Positions 33,676 through 42,015 of a DNA stretch of 64,000 nucleotides are shown here, piece after piece. The notes under the pieces are model-generated. The model was not told where the DNA came from. It saw only the letters and a list, made by a program, of their open reading frames with translations, and did no database searches. The stretch lies in assembly GCA_030695565.1 (NCBI GenBank), contig JAUYRZ010000106.1, positions 28,867-92,866 on the forward strand, in the 5' to 3' direction. Every line of letters starts with the position of its first letter. The first letter of the stretch is position 1. The stretch is from Archangium sp. (GTDB taxonomy: Bacteria > Myxococcota > Myxococcia > Myxococcales > Myxococcaceae). The position numbers were made by a program, and so were the translations under genes.

Positions 33676-34074
33676 TTAGGCCGGGCCGACCTTTTCGGCG
33701 GGTACCGAGGTGCCGACCTTCTTCACCGAGAAGCCATTGGCGTCGCGTTTGAGCAGGGCGATCGACTCGAAGTTGTGCGCCTGCCACCGCAAGCCGCCGT
33801 CGTAGAAGTAGGTCATCGAGACCCCCGCAGTGACGGCCTCATCGACCAGGTGGAGCAGCACCGAGACGGTCGAGGAGTTGAACTGGATGAGGTGTTCGAA
33901 GTGCAGGTCGAGCTTCGCGCGCCGGGTCGACGCTTCTGCGAGCGCGACCTTGAAGTAGGCGCGCAGGGCCTCGCCCGGGTTGCGTGAGTTACTCGAACCG
34001 CGCCAGATGAGCTCGAGCCCCTCGGCGGTGCCTCCCACCTCGATGCTCAGGTCTCCGAAGATGGTGCCGTGCAT
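33676..34074 (-). CDS. STAS-like regulator, slr1659-type
   Basis: 132 residues from ATG 34074; the frame runs further upstream without a good start. The fold marker is LDLHFEHLIQFNSSTVSVLLHLVDEAVTAG followed by GLRWQAHNFESIALL, closely matching the neighbouring divergent protein. NSST at a helix start resembles the phosphorylatable Ser/Thr of anti-sigma antagonists (STAS). It sits next to a SpoIIE-type phosphatase and a slr1658-like HATPase, the components of a partner-switching circuit. It is transcribed divergently from its paralogue. Confidence 0.75.
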   Translation of the reverse strand: MHGTIFGDLSIEVGGTAEGLELIWRGSSNSRNPGEALRAYFKVALAEASTRRAKLDLHFEHLIQFNSSTVSVLLHLVDEAVTAGVSMTYFYDGGLRWQAHNFESIALLKRDANGFSVKKVGTSVPAEKVGPA

Positions 34075-34177
34075 GAACGCTCCGTAATCCGGTGTGGGCT
34101 CAAGTGTACCCCGCCTCTTCGGGCACGACTGTGAAAGTTGGCGCAGCGGGGTCCTTGGTGGTCTGGTTCGGTCAGTC

Positions 34178-34561
34178 ATGGTGAATCTGCAAGCCGATGA
34201 GTTGCTGATCGAAGTCGACGAACGAGAGCCGGGGATCCTCGTCCTCAATTGGTTGGGTCGATCAGCCAGCCGGAGCCCCGGCTCCCTGTTGCACCCCTGG
34301 TTCGATCAGCTCTTCGGCGTCGCCCGGGAGCGCAACGCCGCCCTGGAGATGCGGTTCGAGCGGTTGGAGCACTTCAACTCGTCGACCATCGCCGTGCTGA
34401 TTCAGCTGATCAACTCGGCGCAGGATCGCCGCATTCGCATGACGGTGCGGTACGACGCCAACCTGCGCTGGCAGACCTTGAGCTTCGATGCCCTGCGGCG
34501 CGCCTTGCGGCCGTTCGATCACGGGCCTGATCAGGTGCAGGTGCAGTTCGTGGCTCAGTAG
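34178..34561 (+). CDS. STAS-like regulator, paralogue of 33676-34074
   Basis: 127 residues from ATG 34178. LEHFNSSTIAVLIQLINSAQDRRIRMTVRYDANLRWQTLSFDALRRAL aligns directly with the divergent neighbour, including the NSST motif and the LRWQ-x-x-x-F segment. Two diverged copies facing apart imply duplication and separate targets. It converges on the SpoIIE-type phosphatase gene (18 bp between stops), which could dephosphorylate one or both. Confidence 0.75.
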   Translation: MVNLQADELLIEVDEREPGILVLNWLGRSASRSPGSLLHPWFDQLFGVARERNAALEMRFERLEHFNSSTIAVLIQLINSAQDRRIRMTVRYDANLRWQTLSFDALRRALRPFDHGPDQVQVQFVAQ

Positions 34562-34578
34562 GCCACGTCGAACGATGG

Positions 34579-35964
34579 TCAGGCGACCCGGCGAAGCATG
34601 ACGATGGTGAGATCGTCGTCCTGCTTCTGCTGGAACGCTTCGACGCGCGCCCGCACCAGGCCCACGGCCTCGCGCAGCGGCACCTTGCCGGCGACCTCCG
34701 TGAGCACCCGGCGCAAGCCGGCTTCCCCGAACATCACCCCGCTGGCGTTGGCCGCTTCGGTGAGCCCGTCGGTGTGCAGGAGCAACCAGTCACCCACTTC
34801 GAGCCGGAGCGTCTGATCCTCCACCGACTTGCGCACGTCGTCGACCACGCCGATCCACGGGCCTTCGTTGGTGATGATCTCCACCGTGTTGCTCTTCGCG
34901 CGCCAGACGAAGAAGTCCTGGTGTTTGCCGGCGATCACCAGCCGGTCGTCTTCCAGGCGAATGATGTTCAACGTCATGTAGCGGTGCCCACCCAGGCGCG
35001 ACACGTTGTCGCGGATCACCCGGTTGGTGTGCACGAACACGTCGGAGGGCGTGCGCGCCGGGTTGGCGTTGACCAGGGTGGCGATCGCCGTCTGCGTCAT
35101 CATCATCACCAGGCCCGACTCGACGCCGTGGCCTGACACGTCACCGATGGCCAACCAGCGCTCGCCGTGCGGCGTCTCGAAGAAGTCGTAGTAGTCGCCT
35201 CCGACTTCTTCCGCGGGCGACATGGAGGCCTCCAGCTCCCAGGGCCCCAGGCGCCGGTTCTTGGGCAGCAGCGAGGTCTGGATGCGCTGGGCGACCTCCA
35301 TCTCGCTCCAGAGGCGATCGCGCGCCGTCTTGAGGTCGGCGCGGGAGGTCTCCAGCACCACGTTGGTGTCTTCCAGCTCGGCGCGCAGGCCGAACTCGCG
35401 CTGAATGAGGCGGTAGCGCGTCTCGCTCATCGCGACGATCAGCAAGACCGACGAGAGGAGGAAGTAGAGGTTGTTCACCAGCGCGCTGACGGGGAACTCG
35501 GCGCCGAAGAGCAGGTTCGCGGCCAGGTACATGACCACGGTGAGCAGGCCGTTGATCGCCGAGTGAATCGAGCGCCAGGGCAGGAGCACGTTCACCGGGA
35601 AGATGACCAGCATCAAGCCCACGTAGTAGCCGGAGTTGAAACCTCCGAGGTCGACGGTCATCTGCACGATCATCCCGCAGACGATCGCGTTGAACGCGTA
35701 GCCGTGAACGTAGGCCATCTTCGAGGGCTTGCTCGCGCGCAACAGCAGCAGCTGCACGAACGAGGTGAGCGTGGCCACGCCGCGGTAGACGGCGAAGCGG
35801 CCCAGCAGCTCGCGGGGCATCGTGACGTAGTCGAGCAGCAGGAACAGCGGCACCAGGAACACGCCCAGCACCGCGATGATCTTCATCCAGTCATGGACGA
35901 GCTCGTCGCGGTAGGCCTTGAAGCGGGCGCCGGTGAGCGCCTCTTTGGGAGGTCTGGCCGTCAT
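34579..35964 (-). CDS. Membrane SpoIIE-type PP2C phosphatase
   Basis: 461 residues. About six membrane helices fill residues 28-185 (IIAVLGVFLVPLFLLLDYV through FLLSSVLLIVAM), then a coiled coil (about 190-225), then a PP2C/SpoIIE phosphatase domain. Its motifs are AEEVGGDYYDFF, WLAIGDVSGHGVESGL, LLLHTDGLTEAAN and the final QDDDLTIVMLR, with the metal-binding Asp residues in place. It would dephosphorylate Ser/Thr on STAS-like partners in response to a membrane signal. It is last of an operon with the methyltransferase (ATGA overlap) and slr1658-like HATPase. Confidence 0.9.
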   Translation of the reverse strand: MTARPPKEALTGARFKAYRDELVHDWMKIIAVLGVFLVPLFLLLDYVTMPRELLGRFAVYRGVATLTSFVQLLLLRASKPSKMAYVHGYAFNAIVCGMIVQMTVDLGGFNSGYYVGLMLVIFPVNVLLPWRSIHSAINGLLTVVMYLAANLLFGAEFPVSALVNNLYFLLSSVLLIVAMSETRYRLIQREFGLRAELEDTNVVLETSRADLKTARDRLWSEMEVAQRIQTSLLPKNRRLGPWELEASMSPAEEVGGDYYDFFETPHGERWLAIGDVSGHGVESGLVMMMTQTAIATLVNANPARTPSDVFVHTNRVIRDNVSRLGGHRYMTLNIIRLEDDRLVIAGKHQDFFVWRAKSNTVEIITNEGPWIGVVDDVRKSVEDQTLRLEVGDWLLLHTDGLTEAANASGVMFGEAGLRRVLTEVAGKVPLREAVGLVRARVEAFQQKQDDDLTIVMLRRVA

Positions 35965-37307
35965 GGCCCGCGCTCCACGGTGAGGAACATCTGGCAGCCG
36001 GTGTCGTCGAAGCCCACCTTCACGGTCGCGTCAGGCAGGCCCGAGGCGAGTGCGCCCAGCTCGTCTTCGGTGCGGTAATACAAAATCCAGTCGAGCCAGT
36101 ACGCCATGTAGAAACGGCTGGGGTTCTTCACGTGGTAGTTGCCCACCACCAACGCACCACCGGGGGCCAGCAGCTCGTACAAGCGCGCCAGCACGGCTTT
36201 GGCCACGGGCGGGGTGAGGTAGTCGAACATGCCCATGCTGTAGATGAAGTCGAAGCGCCCCCAGCGGTCGGCCACCGCACGCTCCTTGAGCAGGGTGCGC
36301 ACCGAGTCGTTGACCAGGGTGAGCTTCTTCGGAGCGCCCACGCGCTCGATGGTGCTCCGCGCCGCAGCCAGGGCTTCGTCATCCTGGTCGAGCAGCGTGA
36401 CCTCGAGCCGTTGCGGGTCGACGCCGCCCTGGAAGATGTCCTCCAGCTCGCGCGCAGGGCCGCAAGCCACCGAGAGCACCCGAAATGGGTTGGCCTGGCT
36501 CTGGTCGAGGTGTTGCCGCAGCAGCCGGGGAATGAGCACGCGGCGGTTGCGCACGGCCTCGGCGGCGGGGTGCTGCACCGGGTGGCGGTGCATGAGCTTG
36601 TTGAACGCCCACGCGCCTTCGTACCGGTCGTCGTAGATCATCTGCATCATGGTCGCGTCGCCTGCGTAGCCTCGCGGCTTGAGGTTGGTGCGCTCCATGA
36701 AGGCCGAGCCGAGGATGAAGGGCCACAGCTGCTGGCGGAAGTAGTAGCCGTGGCGTTCGTGCTGCTCCGAGGTGAACTCGCGCACCAGCTCGCTGAGCTT
36801 GTCGAGGTTGCCGTCGAGGAAGCGGAAGAACTCGGGGCCCGCGCGGCGCAGCAGCACCTCTTGCGCGGCGGCCCCCACGTGCGGGGCTTCTTTCGAGAAG
36901 GCGCGATCCTGCTCGTCGAAGAACTTCTTGTAGACGGTGAGATCGTAGATCAGGTCGGCCACGAAGCCGCGAAAGCCCTCGGTGATGTCGTTGCGCTGCG
37001 CGAGCACCAGGGGCAGCTCGTTGAAGAACCCCAGCAGGTTCTTGAGGCGGCCCTGCTCCATCAGCGTGTGGCAGTCGTAGACGTCGTCGAGGAAGACGAG
37101 TTGATCGCCATCGCCCACCAGCCTGCACCTGGTGAGGGTGAGCGGCCGGGAGGGGTGGTGGAGCACCACCCGGGAAAAGACCGAGCCCGCCGGCGGCTTC
37201 TGAGCAAAGCGCACGCGCAACGAGAGCGCCGAAGCGGCGCAGACCTGACCTGGCCACGCGAGCCCGGCCTCATCGAAGAGTTCTGCGTGGACTTCGGTCG
37301 TACTCAC
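35961..37307 (-). CDS. Class I SAM-dependent methyltransferase, PhcB-like
   Basis: 448 residues from GTG 37307, overlapping the upstream stop. An N-terminal beta-rich region (about 20-75) could be PilZ-like. The middle contains RGYAGDATMMQMIYDD. The C-terminal methyltransferase fold shows VLSVACGPARELEDIF (SAM-binding motif I) and LLDQDDEALAAA (acidic residue after strand 2). This layout matches proteins commonly annotated as 3-hydroxypalmitate methyl ester (PhcB-type) biosynthesis enzymes, whose product is a signal molecule in Ralstonia; the same product is not assured here. It lies between a phosphatase and a HATPase, which places a methyl-transfer step inside a partner-switching operon. 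Confidence 0.75.
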   Translation of the reverse strand: MSTTEVHAELFDEAGLAWPGQVCAASALSLRVRFAQKPPAGSVFSRVVLHHPSRPLTLTRCRLVGDGDQLVFLDDVYDCHTLMEQGRLKNLLGFFNELPLVLAQRNDITEGFRGFVADLIYDLTVYKKFFDEQDRAFSKEAPHVGAAAQEVLLRRAGPEFFRFLDGNLDKLSELVREFTSEQHERHGYYFRQQLWPFILGSAFMERTNLKPRGYAGDATMMQMIYDDRYEGAWAFNKLMHRHPVQHPAAEAVRNRRVLIPRLLRQHLDQSQANPFRVLSVACGPARELEDIFQGGVDPQRLEVTLLDQDDEALAAARSTIERVGAPKKLTLVNDSVRTLLKERAVADRWGRFDFIYSMGMFDYLTPPVAKAVLARLYELLAPGGALVVGNYHVKNPSRFYMAYWLDWILYYRTEDELGALASGLPDATVKVGFDDTGCQMFLTVERGP

Positions 37308-37816
37308 GAGAGGCTGACTCCGACCTGGTACACGGCCGACATGGCGAGGCGGCCACTGCCGGTGACATAGAAGTCGAGCAGGCAGCGCGCTTCGTAGGCG
37401 ATGCGGCACAGACCCAGCCCGCTCTCACCTTCCTGGTAGCTCTGTGAAGAGACCTGCTTGAGCCGCTCGACGTAGGCCTGAAAGGGGCTCTGGAAACCAC
37501 GCATCCACTGGATGCGATCGTCGAGCTGGCGCACGGCCGCGGGATCGTCGACCACGGGGTTCTCCACCTCGACCACCACGGCGCGCGAAGAGACCTCGAT
37601 GGCCAGGCTGATGAACTCGTCGTCTTTGGTCCAGGTGCCGTATTTGATCGCGTTCTCCAGCAACTCGGAGGCGGTCATCGCCATGGCGTACGCCTCGTTG
37701 GCGTCGAGCCCACACTCGGCGAAGAAGGCTTTCAACGGTGCCCACTCACGCTTCGCGGCTTCCCAATCGGGAGGCAGGCGTTTCTCAATGCGTTTGTGCT
37801 GAAGCCGACGCGTCAT
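37304..37816 (-). CDS. Anti-sigma-type HATPase, slr1658-like
   Basis: 170 residues from ATG 37816. The HATPase_c_2 features are AMAMTASELLENAIKYG (N-box with Glu and Asn), VVVEVENPV, and SGLGLCRIAYEA (G2-like). Such proteins act as Ser kinases or sequestering factors for STAS antagonists and sigma factors. It leads the operon HATPase-methyltransferase-phosphatase, with 4-nt overlaps throughout. slr1658 and slr1659 relatives are typically adjacent, and here two slr1659-like genes lie 2 kb away. Cytosolic; probable target is one of them. Confidence 0.8.
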   Translation of the reverse strand: MTRRLQHKRIEKRLPPDWEAAKREWAPLKAFFAECGLDANEAYAMAMTASELLENAIKYGTWTKDDEFISLAIEVSSRAVVVEVENPVVDDPAAVRQLDDRIQWMRGFQSPFQAYVERLKQVSSQSYQEGESGLGLCRIAYEARCLLDFYVTGSGRLAMSAVYQVGVSLS

Positions 37817-38060
37817 CGCTTTCTCGGGGGGCAACCGAACTGCGAGGCGCACTGTACCCCGCTGCGAGCCGACTGGATCATTTCCGGCGCCCTGCAAATA
37901 TCACCCGGTCGTCAGCAGGCCTCCCGACACCCTGACGCCCCCTCCCTGAGCATGGGTATGGGGGCCCGGCCGGGGGCTTGCGCAACAGGGCCTACATGAC
38001 CCTTCCCCCTCGCAGTGAGGTTGGCCACCTTACGCGGTAGAGCGGGGGTGGCACGTTGCA

Positions 38061-38071
38061 GGGGGGGGGGG
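38061..38071. repeat. Eleven-G homopolymer
   Basis: A run of 11 G between 38061 and 38071 lies 23 bp beyond the stop of the TVP38-like gene, inside a 277-bp gap that otherwise holds nothing I can identify. Such tracts slip during replication, but in this position no reading frame depends on it. It may also be a sequencing or assembly weak point. Confidence 0.7.
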
Positions 38072-38093
38072 CTTCTGACGACATTGCGACAAG

Positions 38094-38681
38094 TCAGCTG
38101 ATGCCCAGCAGACCTGCGAGCCAACGGGTCAGCCCTCCTCCGAGGAAGACGTTCAGGGCGATCTGCGGAATGAAGCCGATCACCGTGCCGATGATCAGCC
38201 TCGGCAGCGGCACGTTGAGCACGCCGATGAGCAGCTGCGCGGGGGGCATGGTGCCGGTGGCGGCGCGGTACAGGATGACGCCGAGAAGTCCGCGGTCCGT
38301 CACCCAGCGTTCGTAGCGGCGCAGCTTCGGGGGAATGCGGGCCTGCACCCAGTCGAAGGCGACGTAGCGCGCGAAGGCCACGTTGATGGTCGCCGAGCCG
38401 CAGGCGCCCGTCATCGCCAACAGCAGCGCCAGCCACGGTGGCCACACCAGCCCCGCGACCACCGCGAACACGGTGCCCGACATGCCCAGCGGCTGCAGGA
38501 AGGTGAAGGCGAGCAGGTACACCGCGATGCCCCAGGGGCCATAGGAGCGCACCAGCTGGGCCGTGCGCTCGAGGGAGAAGTCGTCGAAGGCGCCCGAGAC
38601 GAAGAGCCCGAGCGCGAGCCCGACCGCCCCCACCAGCAGGGCGAGCTTCACGAAAGGGGGTCGGGGTGCTGCGCCGTTCAA
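38094..38681 (-). CDS. TVP38/TMEM64 (DedA-like) membrane protein
   Basis: 195 residues with five to six membrane helices. The SNARE-assoc/VTT signature is present: LQPLGMSGTVFAVVAGLVWPPWLALLLAMTGACGSATINFxxAR, then LRRYERWVTDRGLLGVILYRAATGTMPPAQLLIGVLNVPLPRLIIGTVIGFIPQ. These inner-membrane proteins are implicated in lipid scrambling or metal homeostasis. Its start overlaps the stop of the esterase fragment by 4 nt, a coupling that probably predates the decay of that gene. Confidence 0.9.
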   Translation of the reverse strand: MNGAAPRPPFVKLALLVGAVGLALGLFVSGAFDDFSLERTAQLVRSYGPWGIAVYLLAFTFLQPLGMSGTVFAVVAGLVWPPWLALLLAMTGACGSATINVAFARYVAFDWVQARIPPKLRRYERWVTDRGLLGVILYRAATGTMPPAQLLIGVLNVPLPRLIIGTVIGFIPQIALNVFLGGGLTRWLAGLLGIS

Positions 38682-39259
38682 GGCACGAGCGTATCGAGAA
38701 AATCACAGTCGGCGGCACGCACTGAAGGCACGGCCATCACCACGTTGTTCAGCTCGAGCGCTGCATCACCGCCGACAGGCCAGGCGACGGCGCCGCTTCC
38801 ATTCGGAGCACCGGTGGCTGCGAGGAGCGCATCGAAGCTCCGGAAGACGAAGGGCACGTCGAGGCCGTGGGTCGCGCCGACGAGCGCGCCTGCGGGGCCC
38901 GCGGGCTTCCAGGTGAAGAAGTATCGAAAAACGGGCTCGCTCTGATTTGCCGCGACCGCCCGCGCGATGGTCCGGGCAGGGCACGTCCACGTCGCGTCGG
39001 TCGTCAGGGCTCTGTTGCCGGCCACGGTGCCGTACTGAAACCGCACGGCCTCCTCGAACGCCATGGCGGTCATGACCCGGGGCACCATGCGGGAGGTCTC
39101 GTCTGCGTTGGTGCCGATGATGAACGGAACGTGGCGGTGCTTTCCCTGCCGGATGAGCTCGAGCACGTTGGCGGGGATGACGGCGCCGTCCCCAAGGTCT
39201 GGGTCACCTGCTGCATCGGCGCATGCCGCTCCAACCCAGGCGGGCTTCAAAAGTTTCAA
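38678..39259 (-). pseudogene. C-terminal remnant of a type-B carboxylesterase
   Basis: About 190 residues resembling the last third of carboxylesterase/para-nitrobenzyl esterases: GAVIPANVLELIRQGKHRHVPFIIGTNADETSRMVP, FRYFFTWKP, and GATHGLDVPFVF with the catalytic His. The N-terminal two-thirds with the GESAGG nucleophile elbow are missing, and upstream sequence changes frame into the DCC gene's trailing region. The family length is near 500 residues, so this cannot be a working esterase. It may still be translated (TTG or internal start) ahead of the TVP38-like gene. Confidence 0.7.
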
Positions 39260-40146
39260 TCATCGAGACCGAAGTCGCACGCCGACTCCATCAAATCGAG
39301 GCGCCAGCTCTGGGCCGCCTGGTGCAATGGCCTCAAAACACTCAGGCAGGCGCGGTGGCACGAGGGGTGCTCGAGCGCTGTCTCATGAGCACCCACCCAC
39401 GCCGTTGGTTCCCGTTGATCAGTCTCTGCACGCTCGCTGCCGTGCCGGGGTTCGCGCAGACAGCGGGCGAGAAGGTCAAAGACACCGTCAACGACGGCAC
39501 ACGAGCTGTGAAGAAGACCGTTCACCGAGCGGGCGAGGCGCTCTGCACAGGCACCAAGGCTGAATGCGCCAAGCAAAAGGTGATCAACCGCGGCACCGAG
39601 GCGAAAGACGCGGTGAAGGACAAGGTGGAAGAGATCAAAGACAAGGTCGACTGACCTGGGTCGACGGTCGTCATGGGGCGGGGCGCTCAGACGCGGGTCG
39701 TGGGAGTTCACACGCCCCCTCTTTGCAGCCCTGGCTTCAGGTTCTTTCGCCACGCGATCGATCACCTTGATCAGCTGCGCTTCGGGCTCGAACCTCATCG
39801 CGCGGGAGAGCTCGTGCCTGCGCGAAGAGAGCCCGTGGAACAACGATCGCGCCCGGCTCTTGAGCGGCTCGTGTGACGCGCGCTCGGCCCACACGCGGTA
39901 GTCATCGAGGGCCCAGAGCGCCATCACGAAGGCCTCCGTTCCCCGGTACACGCCGCCCGTGGAATCGACGACCACCAGCTCGTCGTGCCCCCACGGCAGC
40001 CCGGCGAACACGCGCCGCGACGTCTCACCACCCCGCGGAAGACAGGTCAGCGGCACCAGCTTGTGTTGTGTGCGAAGCCAGTCCGCGCACTTGCAGCAGA
40101 AGCCGCAGGTCTCGTCGTAGAGCACCCACATCGCCTCGAGCTTCAC
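39256..40146 (-). CDS. DCC (DUF393) thiol-disulfide oxidoreductase-like protein
   Basis: The first 130 residues are a DCC-family domain: MWVLYDETCGFCCKCADWL with CGFC as the redox pair, GYRGTEAFVMALWAL, then FHGLSSRRHELSRAM. The family usually ends there. The frame continues another 150 residues to 39256 with low-complexity, non-family sequence antisense to the small gene at 39385-39654, so the natural stop has probably been lost by frameshift and the real functional part is about 39750-40146. Its start overlaps the stop of the upstream membrane protein by 4 nt, in the ECF sigma/kinase operon. Confidence 0.65.
   Translation of the reverse strand: MKLEAMWVLYDETCGFCCKCADWLRTQHKLVPLTCLPRGGETSRRVFAGLPWGHDELVVVDSTGGVYRGTEAFVMALWALDDYRVWAERASHEPLKSRARSLFHGLSSRRHELSRAMRFEPEAQLIKVIDRVAKEPEARAAKRGRVNSHDPRLSAPPHDDRRPRSVDLVFDLFHLVLHRVFRLGAAVDHLLLGAFSLGACAERLARSVNGLLHSSCAVVDGVFDLLARCLREPRHGSERAETDQREPTAWVGAHETALEHPSCHRACLSVLRPLHQAAQSWRLDLMESACDFGLDD
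39385..39654 (+). CDS. Small exported Lys/Val-rich protein
   Basis: 89 residues from ATG 39385. A signal peptide (RRWFPLISLCTLAAVPGFAQ) precedes an amphipathic helical region with repeated KDxV and KxKV words (EKVKDTVND, VKKTVHRAG, KDAVKDKVEEIKDKVD), reminiscent of small periplasmic stress or entericidin-like helical proteins. Two Cys (LCTGTKAECAK) could pair. It is antisense to the trailing part of the DCC frame, but the signal peptide and helix periodicity argue that this strand is the coding one here. Confidence 0.6.
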   Translation: MSTHPRRWFPLISLCTLAAVPGFAQTAGEKVKDTVNDGTRAVKKTVHRAGEALCTGTKAECAKQKVINRGTEAKDAVKDKVEEIKDKVD

Positions 40147-40568
40147 GCGCCCACCGGGCGGAAGTACTGCTCGGGCGCGACCGGCGCTGCGTTGCGATCC
40201 GAGATGGCGCGGCGGCGCATGCGGTTGAGCACGTAGAGATTGCCGAAGTGCATCACGCCGAGAGTGAGCAGCACCGTGCCGTAGTTGGTGGCCACGTTCT
40301 CGATCACCGCCGACGCATTCAACGGGAGCAGGTTGCCCTTGAGCGCGCGCACCACCCAGCCGCCGTTCACCAGGTAGAAGCCGACCAGCAGCAACTGGTT
40401 CACCGATTCAGCGAGCTTCTCCTTGCCGATGAAGGTGTCGGCGAGGAAGGCGGCTCCGTTTCGGTAGAGCGTGCGGCCGACCCAGGCGGTCGTGCCCAGA
40501 GAGAGCACGAGGTAGGTGACGTGTTGCGCGATGAGGTAACTCTGCGAGGGCGCTTCGATGGGGTCCAT
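40143..40568 (-). CDS. Integral membrane protein of unknown function
   Basis: 141 residues with three predicted helices (about 13-33, 55-75, 92-115). ETxL-like substrates are absent; the sequence (HVTYLVLSLGTTAWVGRTLYRNG, QLLLVGFYLVNGGWVV, GTVLLTLGVMHFGNLYVLNRMRRR) resembles small uncharacterised membrane proteins of actinobacteria and myxobacteria. It lies 40 bp downstream of the Ser/Thr kinase gene and overlaps the DCC gene by 4 nt, so it is likely part of the same transcript. No catalytic residues are evident. Confidence 0.78.
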   Translation of the reverse strand: MDPIEAPSQSYLIAQHVTYLVLSLGTTAWVGRTLYRNGAAFLADTFIGKEKLAESVNQLLLVGFYLVNGGWVVRALKGNLLPLNASAVIENVATNYGTVLLTLGVMHFGNLYVLNRMRRRAISDRNAAPVAPEQYFRPVGA

Positions 40569-40608
40569 GCCGGGAGTACCGGAGGGCCTTTGATTGGTTG
40601 CGTGGGAA

Positions 40609-42015
40609 TTACTGAGCGCGCTCGATCATCTGGCGCAGCCCGTCGACCACCGGCGGCACCGCGCCGGCAATCACCCCGAGCACCCAGGCGGGCTCGCGCA
40701 ACAACTGACGCCCCAGTCGCCACGCCTCGAGCCGAGCCAACGACGCGAAGTACGCCACCGTCATCAGCACCGCCCCACCGCCCAGTGGAATGTACGCCGT
40801 CAGCGGCGCACCCGGCCCCAGCACGGCCACCCGCGCCAGGTAGGCCGCGAGCGCAAACCCGCCCGCCAGAAACGTGGCCCGCGCATACGGCAACGGACCT
40901 GAAGGCCGCGCGGTGGTGAGCCCGGTCTTTCGCCAGTGTTGCCGCAACGCGCCGACCGCTGCGAGCGAGACCCCGAAGAGCGCGGCGGCCGCGAGAATCC
41001 ACCCGGTCTCGAAGCGAGCCTGCGTGTACATGCGCCCGTCTTGCAGCGTGCGCGTGCCCAACGCGACGAGTGGAGGAACATCACCGACCGCGTGCAGACG
41101 AGGCGTCAGGCTCACCACGCCCGCCCACGCGACGGCCGCGAAAGAAACGGTCATCGCGACGGCGACTGCGCGGCTCCACAGCTGCTCATCAGCAGGCAAC
41201 GCACCGGCTTCTTCGAGCGTGACCTGACTGAGCGCGAGCTGAAACTCCCGCGCCGACTCGAAGCGGCCTTCCGGACTTGCGGTCATCGCGCGGCGCACGA
41301 TGGCGTCGATGCCACCGGGCAGCGGAGCGCCTTCACCCAGCGGCGTCTGGCCCGTGACGAGCTGACGCAACATCGCACCGAGGGCGTAGACGTCAGCGCG
41401 CACGGTGGCCGCTTCACCCGCGAGCACTTCCGGCGCCACGAAGCCCGGCGTGCCCATCGCCGCACCGGGCCGCGTCAGACCCTTGCCGCTGGTCTCCCGC
41501 GCGATGCCGAAGTCGGAGAGCTTCACCTCTCCGTTGGCCGTCAGCAGCACGTTCTCCGGCTTCACGTCGCGATGAACGAGCCCCGCGTCGTGCACGGCCT
41601 GCAAGGCGCCGCACACCGAGCTCATCACCCTCACTGCCTCGCGGGGCGCGAGCGGAATACGAGAGGCCAGCGTGCCGCCTTCGACGAGCTCCATGACCAG
41701 CCAGGCTTCGCCGTCTTCTTCGCCGGCGTCGAACACCTGCACCACGTTGGGGTGCTTCACCTTCGCGAGCGCGCGGGCCTCGAGCGTGAAACGTTCTTTC
41801 AACTCAGGCACGGCCTTGAGCGCAGGCGAGAGAAACTTCACCGCCACCAGCCGGTCGAGCTTCACGTGGCGCGCGCGGTAGACGGTTCCCATGCCGCCTT
41901 CACCGAGGGGCTCGAGCAGCTCCAGGCCGGCGAAGGTGGGGCTCTGTTCGGTGAGCAGGCACTTCGGGCACGGACCTGCTGCTTTCAACTGACTGCCGCA
42001 GCGCACACACTTCAT
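40609..42015 (-). CDS. Membrane-anchored Ser/Thr protein kinase
   Basis: 468 residues. The N-terminus is a zinc ribbon (CVRCGSQ...CPKC, Cys 3, 6, 16, 19). The Hanks-type kinase domain spans about 30-280: LGEGGMGTVYRA, catalytic Lys60, HRDVKPEN (148-155), DFG (168-170) and GTPGFVAPE. Five membrane helices fill the C-terminal half instead of the usual extracellular sensor domain. It overlaps the upstream sigma-factor gene by 4 nt. ECF sigma factors of this type are known to be activated by phosphorylation by such partner kinases, so the kinase probably switches on its neighbour. Confidence 0.92.
   Translation of the reverse strand: MKCVRCGSQLKAAGPCPKCLLTEQSPTFAGLELLEPLGEGGMGTVYRARHVKLDRLVAVKFLSPALKAVPELKERFTLEARALAKVKHPNVVQVFDAGEEDGEAWLVMELVEGGTLASRIPLAPREAVRVMSSVCGALQAVHDAGLVHRDVKPENVLLTANGEVKLSDFGIARETSGKGLTRPGAAMGTPGFVAPEVLAGEAATVRADVYALGAMLRQLVTGQTPLGEGAPLPGGIDAIVRRAMTASPEGRFESAREFQLALSQVTLEEAGALPADEQLWSRAVAVAMTVSFAAVAWAGVVSLTPRLHAVGDVPPLVALGTRTLQDGRMYTQARFETGWILAAAALFGVSLAAVGALRQHWRKTGLTTARPSGPLPYARATFLAGGFALAAYLARVAVLGPGAPLTAYIPLGGGAVLMTVAYFASLARLEAWRLGRQLLREPAWVLGVIAGAVPPVVDGLRQMIERAQ

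Noticed and set aside
38050..38061. Sigma-54-like TGGCAC...TTGCA promoter
   Set aside because: The spacing between the two half-sites is wrong (no four-base spacer), and it points into a gap without a gene.
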